This document shows, piece by piece, positions 57,804 through 64,000 of a stretch of 64,000 nt of DNA. Origin of the DNA: Dendrolimus kikuchii (taxonomy: Eukaryota; Arthropoda; Insecta; Lepidoptera; Lasiocampidae); NCBI GenBank assembly GCA_019925095.2, contig CM034411.1, positions 8,268,001 to 8,332,000 on the forward strand, read 5' to 3'. A program made the position numbers and the translations under genes. How positions within the stretch are numbered: position 1 is the stretch's first letter; every line of letters starts with the position of its first letter. Below the pieces are notes generated by a model. That model worked only from the letters and a program-made list of their open reading frames with translations, ran no database searches and was not told the origin of the DNA.

Positions 57804-58076
57804 AGAGCAAAAGAGCAAAAGGGCAAAAGGGCAAAAGGGCAAAAGGGCAAAAGGGCAAAAGGGCAAAATGGCAAAAGGGCAAAAGGGCAAAAGGGCAAAA
57901 GGGCAAAAGGGCAAAAGGGCAAAAGGGCAAAAGGGCAAAAGGGCAAAAGGGCAAAAGGGCAAAAGGGCAAAAGGGCAAAAGGGCAAAAGGGCAAAAGGGC
58001 AAAAGGGCAAAAGGGCAAAAGGGCAAAGGGGCAAAGGGGCAAAAGGGCAAAAGGTGAAAAGGGCAAAAGGGCAAAA
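57804..58076. repeat. (GGGCAAAA)n minisatellite, about 34 units
   Basis: Nearly perfect 8-bp units. The unit has no stop in any frame on either strand, so long Lys/Gly/Arg/Gln-rich frames (plus) and Leu/Pro/Phe/Cys-rich frames (minus) up to 176 codons arise without being genes. Confidence 0.96.
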
Positions 58077-58412
58077 AGGACAAAATAACCAAAATGATGA
58101 AAATGGCAAATCACAAAACCAACCAAAGCCTGTCCCACTTTTGGGATAATCTTTACATAAATCTATCCCAAAATCTATCCCATTATCCGGGATGAAAAAT
58201 ATCCCATGTCCACCCTCGGTATTCAAATTACATATGTACCGAGTATCAGCCAAATCGGTCCAAAAGTCTTTCCGTAAAAGGATAACAAACAGAGAGACAA
58301 ATATCCTTTTATCCCGGAAACTATCCCATTTTCCGGGATAAAAAGTATCCTATGTTCATTCTCGGCATCGAAAATATATATATACTGAGTTTCAGCCAAA
58401 TCGGTCCAGTAG

Positions 58413-58417
<5 letters not shown>

Positions 58418-58466
<49 letters not shown>
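58418..58466. repeat. (AT)n microsatellite
   Basis: About 49 bp at the 5' side of the H2 Helitron. Confidence 0.93.
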
Positions 58467-58470
<4 letters not shown>

Positions 58471-58719
58471 TTTTATGGTATTATTTATTTTTCATTTTAT
58501 TTATTTGGACAAAAAACAGTATTGTACAGAATTTAGTATTATGAGTCTTATACATAAGTAGTTTCAATTAATACAACGCCAACGTTTGTCACATATTAAA
58601 TAATTGAAAATATACTAGTGAGTAAGTAAGTAAAAACAAAAGAGAGTCAGAATAAAGTCTGTATACAATAACTAAAAAGAAGAAAAAGAAACATTTTAAT
58701 TCATTTGTCTGGTTTTTAG

Positions 58720-58913
58720 CAAAAATGACTGTAGTAGCGGAGAACTGGGTGGAATATTTCATCATTGAGTACAGATGGATTATTGTAATCACAGCTTTGC
58801 TTCCTCTCTCTGTAATATGGAAGGTGTGGTCTACAGTCAGGAATTACGTCGTCTTCAAGATGAACAGCGCCCCAAAGATGCATGAGAAAAAAGTTAAAGA
58901 TGTACAGCGACAG
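58720..58913 (+). CDS. DHCR24: DHCR24 first coding exon (residues 1-63)
   Basis: Five untranslated bases after a likely acceptor, then ATG at 58725. Encodes the membrane anchor. Donor GTAAAG; phase 0. Confidence 0.9.
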
Positions 58914-61900
58914 GTAAAGTATTGTATAAGAATTTCAAACCATTTACTTCGCAACTTTTGAAATTCCACCCTATGCAGTGACTTTTGACACTGATTTTAA
59001 AAATAGAATTTAACAAAACCATGTAGGTAAAACAGCATATAAAACAAACGGAAATTAAAATATTGCTATTGAAAAAAATAATAAGTATACCCTGACTTTA
59101 CACGCTTTATATTAGTATCACTTATATATGACGGAATCTTTGAATTCGATTTTTTCAAAGGTCAGAATAATTCGAAATCTTGTCAAAGACCAACGACAAT
59201 ACAATAATATTTTTTTTTGTTGTTTTGCGTAATATACCTAGTCTTGCAATAAATATTGTAACAAATATTTTTTTTCTATTGCAAATAACATTTATAACTT
59301 TTACAGTGTGTTAGTTTAATACATAAATATAAAACAATTTAAAATATAAAAAGCTTATTCGAAGTGGTCTCCATTGGCTGCAATACAGTCCTTTAAACGT
59401 TGAGGCCAGTTATCAATAGAAGCACGCACTCTTTCTATGGGAAAATTCTTTACTGCCAATCGTGTGGATTGTTTTAGGGACTTCAAATTATCATGGCGTT
59501 TAGAGCAAGCCGTACTCTCTAAAACTGACCATAAATCATAATTCAGCGGATTAAGATCGGGACTAGACGACGGCCAGTCTTCAGCTCTGATGAAGTCCGA
59601 AACGTTCGTTTCCAACCAAGACTGCGTGGACCGAGCTTTATGATCCGGCGCCGAGTCTTGCTGGAAGGACCATTCTTGGTTATTGAACATGGTGTTGTTA
59701 AGGGGCTTAACTACCTTTTCAAGAATGGTATCTTGATATACTTGTGCCGATGTTTTGATACCTTTTTCACAAAGATATGGCTCAGTCACTCCTTCATAGC
59801 TAACACCCCACCAAACCATCACTGAAGACGGATAATAATTTAGAAGCTTCCTTAGAGCTTTAAGCATAAATACGGTCATTTTGTTTGTTAAAATGTTGCT
59901 CAATTGTAAAAAATTTCTCATCCGTAAACAAGATTTTTCTGTGACCTCCCTTTGCGTACCGCTTCAGTAGTTGTTTCGATTTTACCACCCTATTTTTTTT
60001 TTAAATTATGAGTTAAGAAATGACCGGTGCGTCTCTTATAGGCTGCAAGTCCAAAGTCATCTTTTAAAATACGCGACATGGTTCTAGGTGATATCTTCAT
60101 CTCCCAAGATAAAAATTCTTCGAACTCTTGCTCTTACTGCTTTGACCACCTTTTTCGTACGAACACTACGTGGACGGCCAGATCTTTTTCAGTCACAAAC
60201 AGAGGTCTCAATGTACCTATTAATAGCCTGGTACACAAACATTTGACTAATATCAAGCGTATGAAGAGTTTTAAAAATTGCATTTGGCTCCATACCTACT
60301 TTGTGTAATGCAATCACAGCGATTCGGTACTCTTTATCGCCCCCCTCCATTTTAATATCGCAAAATGTTGTACAATGTATTGGCGCCAAAATGCGAAAAC
60401 ACAATGAACAATCATATAAAAATGATAGATTCCAAATTCAAATGTAATATTTTGTTTCTTTTTAATTGTAACAGTAATTATGGCTAGACTAAGTATTGTT
60501 CATTTTAGAGTAATTTTACACGTTTACACAAAATAAATCTTGGGTGAACTCACTTCAATTTTACTGGAGTACTTTCTTTTTTAATTTTTAAGTTTGATTT
60601 TATTACCCCAGATCAAAGCGTGGTTGGCAGGCGACAGGTCAACTCGACTATGCACAGCCCGACCGACTTGGCAGACCATGTCCTTCCGGCATAGCATCTA
60701 CAAGAAAACCTTCACTAACATCGAGGTCAACCTTGTTGATGTTCTTGAAGTGGACACAAACAATATGGTAATATTCAATATCTTTCAAATGTATATATAT
60801 TTGAATTTAAATAATTAATAAAAAACAGTTTTATAAAAAGTTAAATCTAGATTAAAATAAAAAGTTAACATGAAAAATAGGCCAAGTGTGTATGTATAAT
60901 TTTTAGAGGAACGTATGTTATACCCCGCCGGAAATAGGCGAATTTAACACAGATTATCTCTAATAATAAAAATAAGTTTTAACGGTTTTAAGCGCGGTCA
61001 TTTATTCGATTTTAATTATTACGACGTTTCAGCCACTTTTCAATAACCGTGATCACGGCAGACAAAGATGTCAAGTGTCAATGAGTATTGTCAAAGTTTT
61101 ATTTAGCCTACCGCCAACTTGTCCATTTTATTTATATAGTTTTAATTTTGTTTATGGTTATTATTTACTCTATGGGAGCCTAATCTAATTTACCACCGCT
61201 TTGCGACATGTTGTGGCTTGAAGGGAAGAAGCGGCGCAAAAGACTCTTCAGCAAACATGCGTAGCTCTAATAATTTTATATAATATTAAAATGGATGGGA
61301 GGTACAGATTATCTCGATATGCAGATTTCATCACGATGTTTTCTTCCACCGTCATCACGTGGTACCTAATTATAAGTCGTGCACAGAAGGTTTGCCGATC
61401 ACAACCCATACTGCCTCCCACAACCGCGACCCGCGGTCGTCTAGTCCTTACTACTACTTACACAGCCCCAGGTAGGTCCCAGTCGTAGGAAAAGGGAGGG
61501 GCGACCATCGGCAAACCTTCTGCGCACGTTTTATAGTTCAACATTGCTTAAGTGGTACATGCATGCTCCACGGCTTAGATTCAAACCTATGATATTTGAA
61601 ACGCCTGTTTCAGTCTCCAAGCTTCAAACCCACTAAGCTACCACGCTTTCACGAAATGCTAAAATGGTTACTTTTATAACCTGTATTTAATCCATTTTTA
61701 GACAGTTCGCTGTGAGCCACTTGTCACCATGGGTCAACTTTCCAGAACTCTGGAACCTCTAGGCCTGGCTTTGCCTGTTGTGCCAGAGTTAGACCAGCTA
61801 ACTGTCGGTGGATTAGTGATGGGTACAGGAGTGGAAACATCCTCCCACGTCCACGGCTTGTTCCAGCATATTTGTTTGCAGTACGAGTTAGTGTTGGCTG

Positions 61901-62746
61901 ATGGATCTGTTGTTACTTGCAGCAAGGTAAACGTGGTACAAATTATCTGTGTAGTTTTAAAACCTAGCAACTTACGTTTCCAATATCATCAGCCAAGTGC
62001 GTGGTAGTCCACGAACTATGAAAGGTACCGAAGAAGTGCCAAAAGTCCACTGCTGTTGTCATGTCGTTGCGGAACTGTTGAAAAGCATATTTATTTATGA
62101 AATAAGTTTATTGTGCAATTTATTATCTATTCTTATTTGTTATCTATGGTGAATTGGTGTGATATATCATAATTACAGTCCATATTTGGCTCAACGCTAA
62201 CCGCAGAAGCCATTAAAGAAGAAAAAAAGTAACAGTCCATATGAGATTAAAAAAAGTTCAATAAATATGAATGAAAATACTTTATTGTTCCTCAAAAATT
62301 CAAACTTAGCTACAATAAATGGTGAACAAAGGGCGGCTTTATCGCTTAAAGCGATCTCTTCTAGGCAACCCCTAAACTAAGGACAATATTAAAACATGAC
62401 AGTGGATGTGTAGACAATAAATAAAATAAATATTTTAATTGAGACATAGATAAACAAAAATCCCACAACACAAGTTACTTTGTAACAGTACTTTGTATTC
62501 GAAGTGTTGACCCGGGGTTAACACTTAGAATATTTTTGTCCCGATATATGTATATCCGGATAAATATATTCTGATATAAGCTAGCTTTGTGTTGAGTTTT
62601 ATTTAAATCCGTTTCCTAGTTTTCATGTGATGCTCTAACAGACAGATAAAAATTCAAAGTTTTTGGAATCTGCTGATTCGAATTAGCCTCCCTGTTTTTT
62701 TCTCCTTTTTAAATTTATTGTACGAACTCAATACCCCTAAAAGATT

Positions 62747-62805
<59 letters not shown>

Positions 62806-62855
62806 CATACATAACTTCACGCTAGTTCCCTTGCGGGGTAGGCACGAAATATATA

Positions 62856-62919
<64 letters not shown>

Positions 62920-63983
62920 CGGCAGACAAACACACACATTGTATATCCCCAAATTAAGCAAGTTACGCTTGTGTTATGGGTAATATACAACGGACTACTC
63001 TGGGGCCGATCCCAGACCATAGTAAATAACGGAGAAAATACGTTTCCGAAATTTACTATACCAGGAATCGAACCCGGAACCTCTGCGTTGCAGTGAGGTA
63101 CGCCGGCAAAGGCTTAGCCCGCTCAACCACAGAGGCCGTCATATATATGCCTATAATAATAGCAGAGATAACTGATAGAAGATTTGACAAAAGAATTGTG
63201 TAGCGGCAAATATACCTTGATAAATTTCATGCATATTTAATCCAATACTTATTTCATTGCAGGATGAAAATACAGATTTATTTTATACAGTACCATGGTC
63301 GTATGGTACTATTGGTTTTCTTACTTCGGTCGTCATCAAAGTCATTCCGGCAAAGAAGTAAGTTCTTATGGAGCTTTTATTTTTTGAAACTGTTCCAATA
63401 TTAATGTCACGGCCTGTCTCAAGATCGATGGTCCGCGGACTAGACGAGTCCTGTAGAGACTGCGTTCTGGTCAATGTAGTGTAGGATGCCCTCTATCCCA
63501 GTGAATTTTCTGGTTGTCTGTTTAACATTCCTTTATAGAAATTGATCCTTACAAGCTACGCTATGATTTGGTATAATAATACAGTTGTTTTTTTTTTTTA
63601 ATCAGCCGATTCGATTTTTGACTAAGGTAATTGATTTTTAAAAATCGAATGATATCCTTTTTGTTTTTTGTCAAAATCTTATCCGAGACATCTTTGAGTG
63701 TTTTTTAATATTTTTTTTATAGTTTAAGGTTTGGACCTAAAGGCCCACTTGAAAAATTCAACCTGTAAATATATCTAGTTTATTAACTTTTCTATATACT
63801 CCTTTCAGATTCGTAAGAGTTCAGTATTATCCGTACACAAATCTCTCTGATCTTGTAAAAAGGTTTAACCAGGAATCGACGAAGCCAAACCCCCACCAGT
63901 TCATTGAGGCACTCCTTTACACAAAAGATACTGGGGTACTGATGATAGGAGATATGGCAGACGAAGTTGGCAGGGATGGAAAA
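58725..63983 (+). CDS. DHCR24: Delta(24)-sterol reductase, N-terminal 280 residues (gene continues past window)
   Basis: FAD-dependent, ER-membrane enzyme reducing the C24 double bond of sterols (desmosterol to cholesterol). Insects cannot make sterols; in plant feeders this step ends dealkylation of phytosterols (known pathway; role here inferred). Exons 58725-58913, 60612-60767, 61702-61926, 63263-63357, 63809-63983 join in phase. One N-terminal membrane segment (about 18-38, [15 protein letters not shown]), then [20 protein letters not shown] as in animal DHCR24. The FAD-binding PCMH domain covers about 57-235: [50 protein letters not shown], then [11 protein letters not shown] and YELVLADGS. 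Full-length relatives have about 516 residues, so just over half is present. An acceptor TTTTTAG at 58719 suggests an upstream untranslated exon. Confidence 0.95.
59340..60420 (-). mobile_element. Tc1/mariner-superfamily element (DD37D type), decayed
   Basis: A transposase-derived stretch in DHCR24 intron 1. Terminal repeats could not be located with confidence, so the limits are approximate. Confidence 0.7.
59355..60350 (-). pseudogene. DD37D transposase pseudogene
   Basis: ATG at 60350. N-terminal helix-turn-helix segment ([20 protein letters not shown]), then broken frames with [22 protein letters not shown] and a first Asp in FTDEKFF. The catalytic part is open: [33 protein letters not shown] with the second Asp, [14 protein letters not shown], and [17 protein letters not shown] at the end. 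The third catalytic residue, 37 residues after the second, is Asn where the family has Asp. Frame shifts and stops plus this change make it inactive. Confidence 0.85.
60612..60767 (+). CDS. DHCR24: DHCR24 exon (residues 64-115)
   Basis: [20 protein letters not shown] and following, beginning of the FAD domain. Acceptor TTACCCCAG, donor GTAATA. Confidence 0.95.
61195..61265. mobile_element. LINE-like fragment
   Basis: ACCGCTTTGCGACATGTTGT, then GAAGGGAAGAAGCGGCGC and CTTCAGCAAACATGCGTAGC, a relative of part of 48705-49240. Confidence 0.6.
61300..61655 (-). mobile_element. tRNA-SINE I split by MITE M1
   Basis: Left part 61300-61369 has TATCTCGATATGCAG and CATCACGATGTTTTC; right part 61535-61655 has AAGTGGTACATGCATGC and the tRNA-like head ending AGCTACCACGCTTTCAC. 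The B box is decayed (ATTCAAACCTA). The MITE lies between. Confidence 0.7.
61370..61534. mobile_element. MITE M1, 165-bp copy
   Basis: Ends TTATAAGTCGTGCACAGAAG and ATCGGCAAACCTTCTGCGCA, then CGTTTTATA. The inner sequence is GC-rich and different from the 38043 copy. Confidence 0.8.
61702..61926 (+). CDS. DHCR24: DHCR24 exon (residues 116-190)
   Basis: 75 codons containing the core FAD-binding motif [15 protein letters not shown]. Acceptor ATTTTTAG, donor GTAAAC. Confidence 0.96.
62275..62372 (-). mobile_element. Family G LINE-like tail
   Basis: TACTTTATTGTTCCTCAAAA, GGTGAACAAAGGGCGGCTTT, GCGATCTCTTCTAGGCAACC. In DHCR24 intron 3. Confidence 0.7.
62749..62850 (-). mobile_element. Retroposon tail with (AT)n and (CATA)n
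   Basis: (AT)n at 62749-62801, (ACAT) units, then AACTTCACGCTAGTTCCC and TTGCGGGGTAGGCACGAA, the reverse of the 30080-30140 retroposon end. Confidence 0.65.
62851..62917. repeat. (AT)n microsatellite
   Basis: AT-only run immediately before the tail of a tRNA-SINE II copy; may be that SINE's expanded tail. Confidence 0.9.
62917..63141 (-). mobile_element. tRNA-derived SINE, family II, best copy
   Basis: Minus-strand head CGGCCTCTGTGGTTGAGCGG is a good A box; the B box GGTTCGATTCC is complete (reverse at 63064-63074). Body shares GGGGCCGATCCCAGA and AAGTTACGCTTGTGTTATGG with copies at 36803 and 38231. Confidence 0.83.
63263..63357 (+). CDS. DHCR24: DHCR24 exon (residues 191-221)
   Basis: [20 protein letters not shown], the conserved PWS(C/Y)GTLGFL-type segment. 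Ends in phase 2. Confidence 0.96.
63358..63808. other. DHCR24 intron 4
   Basis: AT-rich, 451 bp; no repeat or gene seen. Confidence 0.55.
63809..63983 (+). CDS. DHCR24: DHCR24 exon (residues 222-280)
   Basis: [20 protein letters not shown] and [19 protein letters not shown]. Donor GTAAGT at 63984; the remaining exons are outside the window. Confidence 0.95.
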
Positions 63984-64000
63984 GTAAGTTCTTCTCCTTC

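Larger units (their letters stand above)
57331..58417 (-). mobile_element. Helitron H2 carrying a large minisatellite
   Basis: Same order as H2 at 13199: CTCTAGTTCCTGC end, AGAGCAGGCGTTAATACAGG, CATATCGAGTTACTATCGCA, the array, then TTATCCGGGATGAAAAATAT and CAGCCAAATCGGTCCAGTAG. Its 5' end is replaced by or expanded into an (AT)n run at 58418. No transposition genes. Confidence 0.78.

Noticed and set aside
57558..58253. Long Lys/Gly-rich and Leu/Pro-rich open frames on both strands (up to 176 codons)
   Set aside because: They come from an 8-bp repeat lacking stops in every frame. Such frames open by arithmetic and have no start context, splice sites or conservation.

Overview
The window is nuclear DNA of an insect, almost certainly a moth or butterfly. 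The genes are split by canonical GT-AG introns into short exons. The noncoding DNA is AT-rich and packed with repeats of lepidopteran type: non-autonomous Helitrons with TC...CTAG ends, tRNA-derived SINEs, RTE-like LINE tails, mariner copies and MITEs. Nothing bacterial (operons, Shine-Dalgarno sites, CRISPR) is present. Gene names come from recognising protein families by eye; exon joins were checked by reading frame, not by transcripts.

Layout. (1) 1-12.28 kb: no protein gene recognised, only repeats; probably upstream flank or 5' UTR intron of the next gene. (2) 12.28-43.6 kb, + strand: a complete CNOT4 gene (E3 ubiquitin ligase subunit of the CCR4-NOT complex) in 16 coding exons whose joined frame closes exactly at 945 codons plus stop. 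Its introns hold most of the transposons, several ending within 20-30 bp of splice acceptors. (3) 46.85-50.04 kb, - strand: a two-exon carbonyl-reductase-like short-chain dehydrogenase (281 aa). (4) 51.15-51.57 kb, + strand: a small intronless heat-shock protein (139 aa), divergent from the dehydrogenase, with a 489-bp MITE just upstream. (5) 51.6-58.7 kb: repeats, including a Helitron with a large 8-bp minisatellite. (6) 58.72 kb to the window end, + strand: the first five coding exons (280 aa) of DHCR24, the delta-24 sterol reductase; the gene runs off the right edge.

Repeat labels used below. Family A: about 305-325 bp, SINE-like, ending AATAAA-poly(A), about 15 copies. tRNA-SINE I and II: two families with tRNA-like A and B boxes. 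Family G: LINE-like 3' tail ending in TATC repeats. H1, H2, H3: three Helitron groups. M1, M2, M3: three MITE groups. Family D: a further unclassified dispersed repeat. The four genes have no obvious joint pathway; they are ordinary neighbours in a repeat-rich region. The most notable structures are H2 Helitron copies that each carry a different short tandem array in the same internal slot, a fold-back Helitron with two 3' ends beside a CNOT4 exon, two long near-perfect palindromes, and the MITE in the heat-shock gene promoter.
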